From: Virgibacillus sp. 7505
Lineage (GTDB): Bacteria; Bacillota; Bacilli; Bacillales; Amphibacillaceae
Direction: 5' to 3'
NCBI RefSeq assembly: GCF_002272135.1
Contig: NZ_NPBF01000037.1
Span: forward strand, 1-64,000
DNA length: 64,000 nt
The stretch's first letter is position 1. Every line of letters starts with the position of its first letter. The translations under genes were made by a program, and so were the position numbers. The notes beneath the pieces were generated by a model, which searched no databases, was not told where the DNA came from, and worked only from the letters and a program-made list of their open reading frames with translations. Shown here in pieces: positions 18,049 through 27,689 of the stretch.

Positions 18049-20760
18049 ATGTGGGAGCGTCTTAAGCAAGCTCTAAGCAACTTTTTTATGACCGAAGTAG
18101 TAGTGGAAGAAGAACCAGAGCTGAAATCACGGAACGCTTCTGAACAGAAAGTACAGAAACAGTATCAGACAAATCAGCAGCCACAAGCAAAAATGGCTTA
18201 TACATACCCTAAGGAACGCGCTTTCCGGTTTCCAATGATACCGGACGAGTCTGGAAGTGCAAAACCGCCAGCCTCAAATGTGCGTCCAGTACGTCATCGA
18301 GCCCAACCAGATACAAAGATACCAGAAAAGCGGCAGCCTCGTCAGCCTGAAAAACCGAAAATGCAAGAACGGCCTTCCAGTGTAAACTGGCAGCGCCAGC
18401 CAGAAATAAAGAATCCGGTACCAAAGGAAGAAAAGAAACCCTTCCAGCCGACAGAGGTTCCATCCCCTGTATACGGTTTCCGCAAACGGAAGGAAGAGGT
18501 CGCTGATATTGTAACATTGGCTTCTATTCAAGACCGAGCAGATTGGAAAAGAATCGCAGCATCTGCTAATACGGTCAATCCTGAAGTACAGGAAGAAAAA
18601 AAGTTCGATATTCATGTTGAACAGGCTCCAGTGGAAGAAATCACGCTTGAAAAGCCTGTAATAGAACGTAAAGAAAAAACAGACATTGCGGCAGCAGAAT
18701 TAACTAAAGAATCATTTATAGAAGATGCAGATACGAGCGTTGCAGAGGAAGAGATGATTGAGGAGATATCTGTTCCTGAAACAACGGAAGTACTGGAAGC
18801 TGAACCTACTCAGCTTGATGAGTCAGCTAGCATAGAAGAGACTGGTTTGGACCGATCGGCCGTTATAGAGGAAACTGCATCGAATGAAGCAGAAGATGAC
18901 TTAACAGAAAAGATTGATCCGGATCAATCGATTAATAGGATAGAAGAGACTCGTGTGCCGGACTTAGCAGAGGATATTACAGCTATGCACACTGCGAATG
19001 ATCCGACAGCAGAAGAAGCTGTTCCGGACGAAGTAGCATCTATTGCAGCAGAAAATAATACGTCTAGCCATGGTTCTGAAATGATCAGCGAGTCTATTGC
19101 GCAGCCTGATACTTTTGATGTTGAAACAGTACAATCGTTAAAACAAACAGATGAAAAAGAAGTGCTGCAAGCGGAGGAGAGCACGGAAACAACAAATTCC
19201 CAAATTCGCGAAACTGGCAGTACAGTGAGAAAATCAGTACCTTTCAACGTGTTCATGACACCAAGAGATAAACGAAATCATCAGCAGGTGCCCACTCGCA
19301 AGCCGGAGAAAACGGAGCCTGTTGTACAGGATATCCCGCAGCAGACAGAACCGAGCTTTGCCAAACCTCCGATGCATCTTTTGAATGATCCTGTCGAACA
19401 GACGATCGAAAATGATGCTTGGGTCGACCAGCAAAGTCAGCTTTTAGAGACTACTTTGGAACATTTCAACGTAAATGCTCACGTGGTCAATGCAATGCAA
19501 GGCCCGTCAGTCACACGTTTTGAGGTTCAGCCTGATCTTGGAGTCAAGGTTAGTAAAATCAAGAGCCTGACAGATGATATCAAGCTGAACATGGCAGCCA
19601 AGGACATCCGGATGGAAGCGCCGATTCCAGGGAAGAATGCCATCGGAATTGAAGTGCCGAATGCCGTATCGAAGCAAGTCGGCTTACAGGAAATACTGGA
19701 GACCGAGGATTTTCAGGGAAACAGCTCGCCGCTTTCAGTCGGCTTAGGCTTGAATATTTCCGGTAATCCGATTGTGACGAACCTGCAGAAGATGCCGCAC
19801 GGTCTAATAGCTGGAGCAACAGGTTCCGGAAAAAGTGTATGTATCAATACTATTCTGCTAAGTCTATTGTATAAGGCGAATCATAAGCAGGTGAAATTCC
19901 TGCTGATTGATCCGAAGATGGTGGAGCTTGCTCCTTACAATGACCTGCCTCATCTAGTCTCACCAGTTATTACCGACACTAAAGCAGCTACTGCAGCCTT
20001 GAAATGGGCGGTAAATGAAATGGAAGAACGCTACATGAAGTTCGTCGGCGAAGGAGTCCGCGATATCGGTCGTTACAATGAGAAACTCGATAAGCAAGGA
20101 CGTTATGCTGATAAGATGCCATATTTGGTCATCGTCATCGACGAACTGGCTGATCTGATGATGGTAGCTCCCCAGGATGTTGAAGATTCCATCTGCCGGA
20201 TTGCCCAAAAAGCGCGGGCAGCCGGAATCCACCTGCTGCTGGCGACACAGCGTCCGTCCGTGGATGTTATTACAGGCTTGATCAAAGCCAATATCCCGAC
20301 ACGAATTGCTTTCAGTGTTTCTTCTGCAATCGATTCCCGGACAATCATCGACAATAATGGTGCAGAGAAATTGCTTGGTAAAGGTGATATGCTCTTCATC
20401 GAAAATGGAGCACGGCAAGCTCAGCGTATCCAAGGTGCTTTTGTTTCTGATGAAGAGATCGAACGAGTTGTGCAGTATGTGAAACAGACAGCACCGCCTG
20501 AGTATCTTTTCCAGCATGAGGATCTGCTTGAGCGACGAGAGTCTGAGGAGGACGAAGACGAGTTGTATCGGGATGCAGTCGAGTTTGTTATCGAGCACAA
20601 TAGTGCGAGTGCAAGCTTGCTGCAGCGCCGTTTCAAGATCGGTTACAATCGTGCTGCCAGATTGATTGATCATATGGAGATGAGAGGTGTCATCTCCGAA
20701 CAGAAAGGGAGCAAGCCGCGTGACGTACTCGTCTCGCTGGCTCAGCTTCAAGCGGAATGA
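18049..20760 (+). CDS. sftA: DNA translocase SftA (FtsK/SpoIIIE family, soluble)
   Basis: 903 residues. The first 15 residues form an amphipathic start; there is no transmembrane domain, which distinguishes SftA from SpoIIIE/FtsK. About 60-420 is a proline- and then Glu/Thr-rich linker. The motor domain (about 440-815) contains Walker A GATGSGKSV (about 591-599) and Walker B IVIDELADLMM (about 697-707). The C-terminal winged-helix gamma domain (about 840-900, SASASLLQRRFKIGYNRAAR) recognises oriented chromosome sequences. It clears DNA from the closing division septum. It sits between ytpR and murC as in B. subtilis. Confidence 0.92.
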   Translation: MWERLKQALSNFFMTEVVVEEEPELKSRNASEQKVQKQYQTNQQPQAKMAYTYPKERAFRFPMIPDESGSAKPPASNVRPVRHRAQPDTKIPEKRQPRQPEKPKMQERPSSVNWQRQPEIKNPVPKEEKKPFQPTEVPSPVYGFRKRKEEVADIVTLASIQDRADWKRIAASANTVNPEVQEEKKFDIHVEQAPVEEITLEKPVIERKEKTDIAAAELTKESFIEDADTSVAEEEMIEEISVPETTEVLEAEPTQLDESASIEETGLDRSAVIEETASNEAEDDLTEKIDPDQSINRIEETRVPDLAEDITAMHTANDPTAEEAVPDEVASIAAENNTSSHGSEMISESIAQPDTFDVETVQSLKQTDEKEVLQAEESTETTNSQIRETGSTVRKSVPFNVFMTPRDKRNHQQVPTRKPEKTEPVVQDIPQQTEPSFAKPPMHLLNDPVEQTIENDAWVDQQSQLLETTLEHFNVNAHVVNAMQGPSVTRFEVQPDLGVKVSKIKSLTDDIKLNMAAKDIRMEAPIPGKNAIGIEVPNAVSKQVGLQEILETEDFQGNSSPLSVGLGLNISGNPIVTNLQKMPHGLIAGATGSGKSVCINTILLSLLYKANHKQVKFLLIDPKMVELAPYNDLPHLVSPVITDTKAATAALKWAVNEMEERYMKFVGEGVRDIGRYNEKLDKQGRYADKMPYLVIVIDELADLMMVAPQDVEDSICRIAQKARAAGIHLLLATQRPSVDVITGLIKANIPTRIAFSVSSAIDSRTIIDNNGAEKLLGKGDMLFIENGARQAQRIQGAFVSDEEIERVVQYVKQTAPPEYLFQHEDLLERRESEEDEDELYRDAVEFVIEHNSASASLLQRRFKIGYNRAARLIDHMEMRGVISEQKGSKPRDVLVSLAQLQAE

Positions 20761-20763
20761 ATG

Positions 20764-20810
20764 ACAGCCTGGATGTTGTCCTATGGACCGTCCAGGCTGT
20801 ATTGTTATCC
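20764..20810 (+). terminator. Hairpin after sftA, possible terminator
   Basis: 10-bp stem (20764-20773 with 20791-20800). The tail ATTGTTATCC is only moderately T-rich. Confidence 0.45.
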
Positions 20811-21003
20811 GAGACACCAATAAAGGGTGCTATGTATATACTGTAAAAAGCGTAATAGAAGAGATTCTGCATTTATAAAATACCGACAAAATGCTATACT
20901 GTTGCTAGTATGCTTTTTTTCATGTATATGTGACACACAACGCTTTACATACTTATACTAACACCATACAAAAGCGATATATTACTATGTGGAGGTTCCT
21001 ATT

Positions 21004-22308
21004 ATGACAACTTACCATTTCGTTGGTATTAAAGGATCTGGTATGAGTGCATTGGCGCAGATCCTGCATGATGCAGGTGAGAAAGTCCAAGGCTCCGATG
21101 TGGAGAAAGTTTTCTTCACGGATCAGGCTCTGAAAGATAAAAACATTACAATCTTGCCATTTACTAAAGATAATATCAAACCTAATCTGACGATTATTGC
21201 AGGGAATGCGTTCTCTGATGAACACGAGGAAATCGTGGAAGCCAAACGACTTGGTCTTCCGATCTACCGCTATCATGATTTCCTAGGTGCGTATGCTGAT
21301 AAATTTCGCAGTATAGCAGTTACCGGAGCACATGGTAAAACATCTACTACAGGTCTTCTGGCGTATACACTGAAACAGTCCCACCCTATTTCTTATTTGA
21401 TCGGAGATGGAACTGGAAGCGGACAGCCGAAGAGTGACTACTTTGTTTTTGAGGCATGTGAATATCGCCGCCACTTCCTGGCTTACAAGCCGGATTATGC
21501 AGTCATGCTGAATATCGATTTCGATCATCCTGATTATTTCCAGAATATCGAGGACGTTTTCCAGGCTTTTCAGCAACTAGCTGATCAAGTGAAGCACGGT
21601 ATCATTGCTTGCGGTGATGATCCATATTTGCGTGACCTTCAAGCAAATGTACCAGTTCATTATTATGGATTTGATGCTTCTAATACGTACCAGGCCAAGA
21701 ATGTACATGAAGAGCCGAATGGCACGACATTCGACGTATATATAGAAGGCAGCTTCTACCATACGTTTACTATTCCAGGATACGGGAACCACCAAGTTCT
21801 TAATGCACTGGCAGTGACAGCAGTATGTCATCAGGAAGGTATGACACCTGATCAAATCAAGGAAATGTATGGTTTCACAGGTGTGAAACGACGCTTCTCT
21901 GAGAAGAAAGCCGGCAGCCAAGTATTGGTGGATGACTATGCTCATCATCCGAAGGAGATCGAAGTAACAATCGAATCTGCTCAAAAGAAATACCCAGATA
22001 AGCAGATTGTTGCGGTATTCCAGCCTCATACCTTCTCAAGGACAAAGACTTTCCTGCAAGAGTTTGCAGATAGTCTGAAAAATGCAGATGTCGTTTATCT
22101 TTGTGATATTTTTGGCTCTGCACGGGAAGCAAAAGGAAATTTGACTATCCAGGATCTCCAGGAGCTTATACCAGGCTGTGAGGTGCTGCAGCTTGAAGAT
22201 GTAAACGTACTTAAGCAGTATGAAGACAGTGTCCTTCTTTTCATGGGAGCCGGTGACATACAGAAATTCCAGGCTCGCTATGAAGAGTCGTTGCAAGCTG
22301 TCCAATAA
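21004..22308 (+). CDS. murC: UDP-N-acetylmuramate--L-alanine ligase MurC
   Basis: 434-residue Mur ligase adding the first stem-peptide residue in peptidoglycan synthesis. N-terminal Rossmann motif [14 protein letters not shown] (about 5-18), ATP-binding [13 protein letters not shown] (about 104-116) and central [13 protein letters not shown] (about 306-318) are all present. The start is the ATG at 21004, giving [11 protein letters not shown] with GGAGG 8 bases upstream; an in-frame GTG at 20989 overlaps that site. Typical length. Confidence 0.95.
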   Translation: MTTYHFVGIKGSGMSALAQILHDAGEKVQGSDVEKVFFTDQALKDKNITILPFTKDNIKPNLTIIAGNAFSDEHEEIVEAKRLGLPIYRYHDFLGAYADKFRSIAVTGAHGKTSTTGLLAYTLKQSHPISYLIGDGTGSGQPKSDYFVFEACEYRRHFLAYKPDYAVMLNIDFDHPDYFQNIEDVFQAFQQLADQVKHGIIACGDDPYLRDLQANVPVHYYGFDASNTYQAKNVHEEPNGTTFDVYIEGSFYHTFTIPGYGNHQVLNALAVTAVCHQEGMTPDQIKEMYGFTGVKRRFSEKKAGSQVLVDDYAHHPKEIEVTIESAQKKYPDKQIVAVFQPHTFSRTKTFLQEFADSLKNADVVYLCDIFGSAREAKGNLTIQDLQELIPGCEVLQLEDVNVLKQYEDSVLLFMGAGDIQKFQARYEESLQAVQ

Positions 22309-22320
22309 TCCATTACACTT

Positions 22321-22350
22321 AAAAAAGGGAGTAATACTCCCTTTTTTTTA
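22321..22350 (+). terminator. Terminator of murC
   Basis: Stem GGGAGT/ACTCCC (22327-22332 with 22336-22341) extended by A/T pairs and followed by eight T. Confidence 0.85.
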
Positions 22351-22363
22351 TTTATACTTTTAT

Positions 22364-22388
22364 GTTTAACGACGTACACCAAGGGAAT
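22364..22388 (+). promoter_or_regulatory. Sigma-B-like promoter of ytxG-ytxH
   Basis: GTTTAA, a 13-base spacer and GGGAAT closely match the sigma-B consensus GTTTAA-N12-14-GGGTAT. The B. subtilis ytxGHJ operon is known to be sigma-B dependent. Confidence 0.75.
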
Positions 22389-22416
22389 AACGTAATTAGA
22401 CAAAGGAGTATAAAGC

Positions 22417-22467
22417 ATGAGATGTGCTTCAACTACTCATACTACATACCAAGAAGGAGCTGACTAA
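22417..22467 (+). CDS. Short leader ORF upstream of ytxG
   Basis: 16-codon frame (MRCASTTHTTYQEGAD) beginning 9 bases after a good AAAGGAG site and ending 5 bases before the ytxG ATG. The ribosome-binding site of ytxG (AAGGAG, 22454-22459) lies inside its last codons, so translating it would expose or block ytxG initiation. It lies downstream of the sigma-B-like promoter and would therefore be in the mRNA. Not recognised; it may be a translational coupler or chance. Confidence 0.4.
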   Translation: MRCASTTHTTYQEGAD

Positions 22468-22472
22468 TCATT

Positions 22473-22955
22473 ATGGAAATTCTAGGGTACATCGCTGCAT
22501 TGATTGCAGCAATCGCATTCGCAGTCTTAGTAATCTACCTCGCAAAAACATTGAAAGCTGCTTCACGCACACTAAATGATGTAGCAAGCACATTGGAAGG
22601 TGTCGAAAAGCAAATGCAGGGTATTACGAGCGAAACAGCAGAACTGCTCAGCAAGACAAATCACCTTGCAGAAGACATCGGAGAGAAAGCGCAGAAGCTT
22701 AACACTCTTGTTGACGGAATTGAAGGCATCGGTGATACAGTACACAGCCTCAACAATTCTATTCGCAATGTGTCCAACAAAGTGGCTCTATCAGCAGAAC
22801 AGCATACAGAACAAACTGGCCAAGTACTAAAATGGGGCTCAGTTATACTTGACTTATGGAAGAAAAAGAAGCAGAATGAAGCAAATGAGGGCGCTTCTGT
22901 ACCTGCAGTGCAGCCAACAGAGCAGCCGCTACCAGTAAAAGAAACATCCCATTAA
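22473..22955 (+). CDS. ytxG: DUF948 general stress protein YtxG
   Basis: 160 residues: one N-terminal transmembrane helix (IAALIAAIAFAVLVIYL, about 7-23), then a long helical coiled-coil region typical of DUF948 (TLEGVEKQMQGITSETAELL, about 41-60). A basic linker with KKKK follows and the C-terminal tail is Pro/Gln-rich. Probably a membrane-anchored, cytoplasm-facing stress protein. A sigma-B-like promoter lies 85 bases upstream, and ytxH follows 30 bases downstream. Confidence 0.88.
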   Translation: MEILGYIAALIAAIAFAVLVIYLAKTLKAASRTLNDVASTLEGVEKQMQGITSETAELLSKTNHLAEDIGEKAQKLNTLVDGIEGIGDTVHSLNNSIRNVSNKVALSAEQHTEQTGQVLKWGSVILDLWKKKKQNEANEGASVPAVQPTEQPLPVKETSH

Positions 22956-22985
22956 ACCAAGCGACGCGATAGGAGGCAATGCAGT

Positions 22986-23420
22986 ATGTCAACGAAAAAG
23001 ACGAACGGAAGAGATTTTCTGATTGGTTCGATCATCGGCAGCGTAGTAGGAGCTGTGACAGCTCTAGTTCTTGCACCTAAATCCGGTAAAGAACTGCGCA
23101 GTGATATTACGGAACAAGCTAGCTCCCTGAAAGGGCGCGCCGGCGAAATGAAAACACAGTACAGTGAAAAAGGTGCACAATGGAAAGATGTTGTCACTGA
23201 GAAATCCCGTGTAGTAGCTGATAAGGTGAAAGAATCCTCTCAGACTGTACAGGACAAAGTCAAGAATCTAACATCCAAAGACCAAGCAGATGACACAGCT
23301 TCAAACGATAAGGAAGCAGAAGATGCAGCGGAAGAAGTAGCACGTGCAATCGAGGAAGCTGCAAGGGAATTGGAAATGGAACAGCAAAAATCCACGATTG
23401 AACGTAATAAGGATCTTTAA
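22986..23420 (+). CDS. ytxH: General stress protein YtxH
   Basis: 144-residue YtxH-family protein. A glycine-rich N-terminal transmembrane segment FLIGSIIGSVVGAVTALVLA (about 10-29) leads into PKSGKELRSDI, the family signature. Polar amphipathic helix repeats with many Lys/Glu follow, ending in an acidic helix (AEEVARAIEEAARELE). Co-transcribed with ytxG. The function is structural or stress-related and undefined. Confidence 0.88.
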   Translation: MSTKKTNGRDFLIGSIIGSVVGAVTALVLAPKSGKELRSDITEQASSLKGRAGEMKTQYSEKGAQWKDVVTEKSRVVADKVKESSQTVQDKVKNLTSKDQADDTASNDKEAEDAAEEVARAIEEAARELEMEQQKSTIERNKDL

Positions 23421-23425
23421 TTATA

Positions 23426-23463
23426 AGACTCCTAAGCATCTCGCTTAGGAGTCTGTTTATTTT
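23426..23463 (+). terminator. Terminator or attenuator after ytxH
   Basis: 12-bp perfect stem (23426-23437 with 23443-23454) and a T-rich tail. It separates ytxH from ytxJ, so ytxJ may be reached only by read-through or from its own promoter. Confidence 0.75.
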
Positions 23464-23481
23464 CGAAGGGAGTTTTGACAA

Positions 23482-23817
23482 ATGGAAGCAAAAGTCATTC
23501 AAAGCCAAGAGGAATTTCAAGATGTCTTGAACAGGGATGCATCATTTTACTTGCTTAAGCATAGTCTGACTTGCCCGATCAGTGCAAGGGCGAAGCAGGA
23601 ATATGACCGATACAGTCTAGATACACAGATACCGATGTACACGTTATATGTCCAAGAGGCACGGGATCTATCCAATACGATTGCAGACCGCTATGAGGTG
23701 AGACACGAATCTCCGCAGGCATTGCTTTTTGCAAATAATCAAGTAATCTGGCATACATCACACCATGACATTACAGAGACCGTTTTACGGGAACAGGAAA
23801 AAAGATTCAATCAGTAG
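23482..23817 (+). CDS. ytxJ: Bacillithiol-system redox protein YtxJ (monothiol)
   Basis: 111-residue thioredoxin-fold protein with a single active-site cysteine in KHSLTCPISARAKQEY (about residues 26-41), as in the YtxJ family of monothiol bacilliredoxin-like proteins. The cis-Pro position lies in RHESPQALLFANN (about 75-87). It would reduce bacillithiol mixed disulfides on proteins after oxidative stress. In B. subtilis ytxJ is the third gene of the sigma-B ytxGHJ operon; here a strong hairpin separates it from ytxH. Confidence 0.87.
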   Translation: MEAKVIQSQEEFQDVLNRDASFYLLKHSLTCPISARAKQEYDRYSLDTQIPMYTLYVQEARDLSNTIADRYEVRHESPQALLFANNQVIWHTSHHDITETVLREQEKRFNQ

Positions 23818-23828
23818 GTGGGTTAAAC

Positions 23829-24101
23829 ATGAAACATGAACACAAATCGGGTAAAAATGAAGAAATTCTCCGAGTGGGTGAATATGGTATCTTTTTCAAG
23901 CGTCCATATCAGATTCTGTACATGCTGAATGATTTTCTTATCGGTATAATTTTTCTTGTAGGCAGTTTTTTCTTTTTATATGAATCTCTCAAGACGGCAG
24001 GCTGCTGGCTTTTTGCAGCAGGCAGTTTGCTTCTCTTGATCCGTCCGGCGATCCGTCTTGTCCACGATATTCACTATAAACGGTATAGTAAAAATCACTA
24101 A
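23829..24101 (+). CDS. Small membrane protein, YrhK-domain-like
   Basis: 90 residues with two transmembrane helices (FLIGIIFLVGSFFFLY, about 37-52, and CWLFAAGSLLLLIRPAIRL, about 59-77). The short intervening loop and the juxtamembrane YQILYMLNDF segment resemble the YrhK domain. A basic/polar N-terminus of about 30 residues faces the cytosol. It starts 11 bases after ytxJ and is probably co-transcribed with it. Function unknown. Confidence 0.72.
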   Translation: MKHEHKSGKNEEILRVGEYGIFFKRPYQILYMLNDFLIGIIFLVGSFFFLYESLKTAGCWLFAAGSLLLLIRPAIRLVHDIHYKRYSKNH

Positions 24102-24134
24102 AAAGCTGTACGCTATTGCGTACAGCTTTTTTTA
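24101..24134. terminator. Bidirectional terminator, yrhK-like gene / ftsA-like gene
   Basis: 14-bp stem (24101-24114 with 24119-24132), four-base loop, T tract on both strands. Confidence 0.9.
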
Positions 24135-26255
24135 AGTAGTCAGCTCGATTTTATCGTGTGGAGACAAAGCATCATGGAAGGAGGCTTTGTCTCCATTTTT
24201 TAATAATTGGAAGTTCCCGCTGATCTTTGCCAAATCTATATCAACAAAGCGAAAAATGTCCTGGATGATGAATTGATCTGTAGCTACACGCATTTGAAGT
24301 CGGGTACCACTTGGAATCCGCTCTTCCCGTTCCACCGGCTTATCTCCAATATATAGCTGTGCAGCTGGAGGTGTAAGATTAAGTGTTTTTCCGTTGAATT
24401 CAACTGTCAAGGTCGCTTGGTTTTCCGTTTGCAGATGAGAAAGCAGCTCAGAGGCAGTAGGCAATCTGCGTTCACGAATGCGGATGCTGTCTCCATCTTT
24501 CACCTGATCACGTAATCGGGCTGGAATTTCATTAATAGTAAACACCTGACTGAACGAGTCAATGGATACAAGCTTATCATTTATGTAGACGTCATATTCC
24601 GTGTCATCCGGCAAAGCTGGCAAAGGAAGCTGCTGTTCATGCAAGAAGCGTTCTACAGTTGTTGTTCGCTGTATGTTTACTTCATCCCTGTCTTTGAGCT
24701 GATGCGCAGGATGGACGGGCTCTCCATTTACAATCAGCTGCTGTTTCACCTGATAAGCCTTTCCATTATAAAAGACTGTAATCGGGTCTAAATCTCCCGT
24801 AATATCACTTACAGTCACTTGCGGCGGCGAGCCATCTACTCCAGCTTCTACATCCAGCTTGTCTCCATCCTGGATCGGTGAATCGAGATTTGCAGGCTGT
24901 TGGTTGAGCCTTATATCTGGCGCTTGTCCTAGTGTGCCAGGAAGGGTTAGCGGCTTTCCTTGGAAAGTGATCATACAGGCAGCCCCCGGTTTCCCATAAA
25001 GACGCGCTACTTGAATCCCGGCTGCCAGCAATGCATCACCTATTGTCAGTTTTTTCATGTCAAATAGACGTATGACGCGTCCGTTAACCTGTATGCTTAC
25101 GTAATGGACAGGATTTTGTTTTGCAGCTAAGGCAATGCCAATAGGAGTAATGAACGCAGGACCTGATGGTACATTATCTGTTTTCGCAAGCTGCTGTATT
25201 GCTTCTGTTCCTCGAATAGCGACTCTATTCTCTGGTAATTCAAGCTGTCCTGCCAAGTGTGCAGCCAGTCCCGGTGTCTGGCTTCCGCCACCGACGAGCA
25301 TGACGGCTTTTGGTGCAACTGCATTCAACTGAATAATCGATCCTGCAATTGCTTCTGCAAGCTGATCCACCGCATGCCCTACGTCCTGTTTGACTTGTTC
25401 TGCTTCCAGCTGCTGTTCGAAGCCGAGTATATCCATTGTTGTGATAGTACCTTTTTCAGCCCAATCACGTTTTGCAGCTTCGGCTACATGGAAATCAAGC
25501 AAATAATGATCACTTATTGCTTCTGTGATTTCATCACCTGCTTTTGGAACCATACCATAAGCAGTAATTGTTCCTTCATTCGTAATGGCAATGTCGCTCG
25601 TACCAGCGCCGATATCAACTAATGCCACATTCAAACGACGCATAGATGGTGGGATTAAGACGCTGATTGCAGCAATTGGCTCCAATGTAAGAGCATCCAT
25701 CTCCAAATCACTGCGTTTCAAAGCTGATATCAAGGATTCCACAACGACCTTCGGCAGGAAGGTGGCAATAATCTCTACACTTGCTTCATTGCCTTGCTGA
25801 TCGATGAGCGATCCAATTTCCTGCTCATCGAGCTGATAATGCAGAACAGAGTAACCGACACAATAATAATCGGTACTCTTATCTTTTGATTGGGCGATTT
25901 CATACTGTGCCTGCTGTACAGCACTCAGTTCCAGATGCTGCACTTGCTCTTTATCCAAAACTCCTCGTTCCGCTATCGAATGCTGTATCTTGGTGCGTTT
26001 TGTCTGCAGCGAACGACCTGCAGCTGCGACACATACTTTATGCAGATGCCCATGTTTATCCTCAAGTTTATGTTTCACTTCCGAGATAACTTGTGCGACA
26101 GCTACTACATCATGGATCTGGCCATCAAGCATGGAACGCTCATCATGTTCAACCAGCTCGTAATCTATCAATGTATAAACACCAGCATCTTCTTCTAGAA
26201 GCATGCCGACAACGGATCTTGTTCCAATATCCAAAGCGAAAATTCTTTCTTTCAA
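24132..26255 (-). CDS. FtsA/PilM-like actin-fold ATPase with long C-terminal extension
   Basis: 707 residues. The first 380 form an actin-like ATPase of the FtsA/PilM family: phosphate-1 FALDIGTRSVVGML (about 5-18), phosphate-2 ALVDIGAGTSDIAITNEG (about 211-228) and adenosine motif VMLVGGGSQTPGLAAHL (about 318-334). A region like the SHS2 (1C) subdomain lies in between. The remaining 320 residues are not FtsA-like. They contain beta-rich, ubiquitin-like/DUF348-like units with repeated phrases such as QDGDKLDVEAG, KDRDEVNIQ and KDGDSIRIRE. TTG start 8 bases after AGAAAGGA. No amphipathic membrane anchor is seen at the C-terminus. A homologue often lies near ccpA in related genera; the role (cell division, shape or surface assembly) is undetermined. 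Confidence 0.75.
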   Translation of the reverse strand: MKERIFALDIGTRSVVGMLLEEDAGVYTLIDYELVEHDERSMLDGQIHDVVAVAQVISEVKHKLEDKHGHLHKVCVAAAGRSLQTKRTKIQHSIAERGVLDKEQVQHLELSAVQQAQYEIAQSKDKSTDYYCVGYSVLHYQLDEQEIGSLIDQQGNEASVEIIATFLPKVVVESLISALKRSDLEMDALTLEPIAAISVLIPPSMRRLNVALVDIGAGTSDIAITNEGTITAYGMVPKAGDEITEAISDHYLLDFHVAEAAKRDWAEKGTITTMDILGFEQQLEAEQVKQDVGHAVDQLAEAIAGSIIQLNAVAPKAVMLVGGGSQTPGLAAHLAGQLELPENRVAIRGTEAIQQLAKTDNVPSGPAFITPIGIALAAKQNPVHYVSIQVNGRVIRLFDMKKLTIGDALLAAGIQVARLYGKPGAACMITFQGKPLTLPGTLGQAPDIRLNQQPANLDSPIQDGDKLDVEAGVDGSPPQVTVSDITGDLDPITVFYNGKAYQVKQQLIVNGEPVHPAHQLKDRDEVNIQRTTTVERFLHEQQLPLPALPDDTEYDVYINDKLVSIDSFSQVFTINEIPARLRDQVKDGDSIRIRERRLPTASELLSHLQTENQATLTVEFNGKTLNLTPPAAQLYIGDKPVEREERIPSGTRLQMRVATDQFIIQDIFRFVDIDLAKISGNFQLLKNGDKASFHDALSPHDKIELTT

Positions 26256-26423
26256 AACGATATTCCTTTCTGCATTGAACTCTTAGCTTCACTGAACGCG
26301 AAGCCTGATGACACTCCTACGTATTATTCTACACTATTTGTGGATGACAGCGCGTAAACTTTTAGCTATAATGATTGCTAATTACCTGAGCTGGATATAC
26401 TAGATAGAGAGTGGGAGAGAGCG

Positions 26424-27518
26424 ATGAATATGGATGAATTAACGGTATTGCGACAGAAATTGGATGAAGTGAACCTTGAGCTGCTTGCTTTGATAAACGA
26501 ACGAGGCAAACTTGTCCAGGAAATTGGCGAAGTGAAGAAAAAACAAGGCACGAAGCGCTTTGATCCGGTGCGGGAAAGAGATATGCTGAATGTCATATCC
26601 GATAACAATAAAGGGCCATTCCAGGATGCTACACTTCAGCATTTGTTCAAGGAAATTTTCAAAGCAAGCCTTGAACTGCAGGAGGATGAGATGCATAAGG
26701 CACTGCTTGTATCACGGCGCCGCAAACCAGATAACACCGTTATTACCATCAAAGGCACAAAAATCGGAGATGGAGAGCCGCAGTTCGTTTTCGGACCATG
26801 TTCTGTCGAGAGCTATCAGCAAACAGCCAAAGTTGCCGAATCGTTGCAGGAGAAGGGCCTGAAGCTTCTGCGTGGCGGGGCTTTCAAGCCGCGTACGTCA
26901 CCTTATGATTTTCAAGGATTGGGTGAAGAAGGACTTCGGATATTGAAAAAGATTGCGGATACGTATGATTTGGCTGTCATCAGTGAGATTGTAGCACCCG
27001 AGGATATCGAAAAAGCAGCCGAGTATTTGGATGTCATCCAGATTGGCGCCCGAAATATGCAGAACTTCGAGCTCCTGAAAGCAGCTGGGGATATAAAGAA
27101 ACCGATTCTCTTAAAGCGCGGCATGAGTTCTACCATTTCTGAGTTCATACATGCAGCAGAATATATCAGCTCCCGCGGAAATAATGACATTATCCTTTGT
27201 GAACGAGGTATCCGCACGTATGAGACTGCAACAAGGAACACGTTGGACATTACTGCTGTACCGATTCTGAAACAAGAAACGCATCTTCCGGTAATGGTTG
27301 ACGTCACGCATTCCACTGGCCGGCGTGATTTGCTGCTTCCGGCAGCAAAAGCAGCTCTAGCAATCGGAGCTGACGGTATCATGGCAGAGGTTCATCCAGA
27401 TCCGGCGGTTGCCCTTTCTGATGCAGCCCAGCAAATGGATTTACCGCGCTTTGATGCATTTTATCGTGATCTTATTGCCCATAGCAGCTATGCCAGTCGT
27501 GTCCCTTCCGGAAATTGA
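26424..27518 (+). CDS. aroA: Bifunctional chorismate mutase / DAHP synthase
   Basis: 364 residues. The N-terminus (about 1-90) is an AroQ chorismate mutase domain ([20 protein letters not shown], about 7-26). The C-terminus (about 100-360) is a type I-beta DAHP synthase with [10 protein letters not shown] (about 117-126), [17 protein letters not shown] (about 149-165) and [14 protein letters not shown] (about 291-304). It catalyses the first step of the shikimate pathway, with the mutase domain serving as allosteric site for chorismate/prephenate. It precedes ccpA as in B. subtilis (aroA/aroG). GGGAGA precedes the ATG. Confidence 0.94.
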   Translation: MNMDELTVLRQKLDEVNLELLALINERGKLVQEIGEVKKKQGTKRFDPVRERDMLNVISDNNKGPFQDATLQHLFKEIFKASLELQEDEMHKALLVSRRRKPDNTVITIKGTKIGDGEPQFVFGPCSVESYQQTAKVAESLQEKGLKLLRGGAFKPRTSPYDFQGLGEEGLRILKKIADTYDLAVISEIVAPEDIEKAAEYLDVIQIGARNMQNFELLKAAGDIKKPILLKRGMSSTISEFIHAAEYISSRGNNDIILCERGIRTYETATRNTLDITAVPILKQETHLPVMVDVTHSTGRRDLLLPAAKAALAIGADGIMAEVHPDPAVALSDAAQQMDLPRFDAFYRDLIAHSSYASRVPSGN

Positions 27519-27689
27519 CAGCTGGTATCATAGCAATCCTATAGTATCAAGGGTTTTTTGAATCTCTTTCTACTGAAATGTTCTAAACTCTGGTATAATG
27601 GGTAAAGAATATGTGAATAAACATACAAATTGTTATTATCATCTTTAGGTGATTGGAATCGTGTAAGGTATATAGGAGGAAATGACACA

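Noticed and set aside
19960-20820. 286-codon open frame antisense to sftA
   Set aside because: Composition is a shadow of the well-conserved sftA motor domain; no ribosome-binding site and no recognisable domain.
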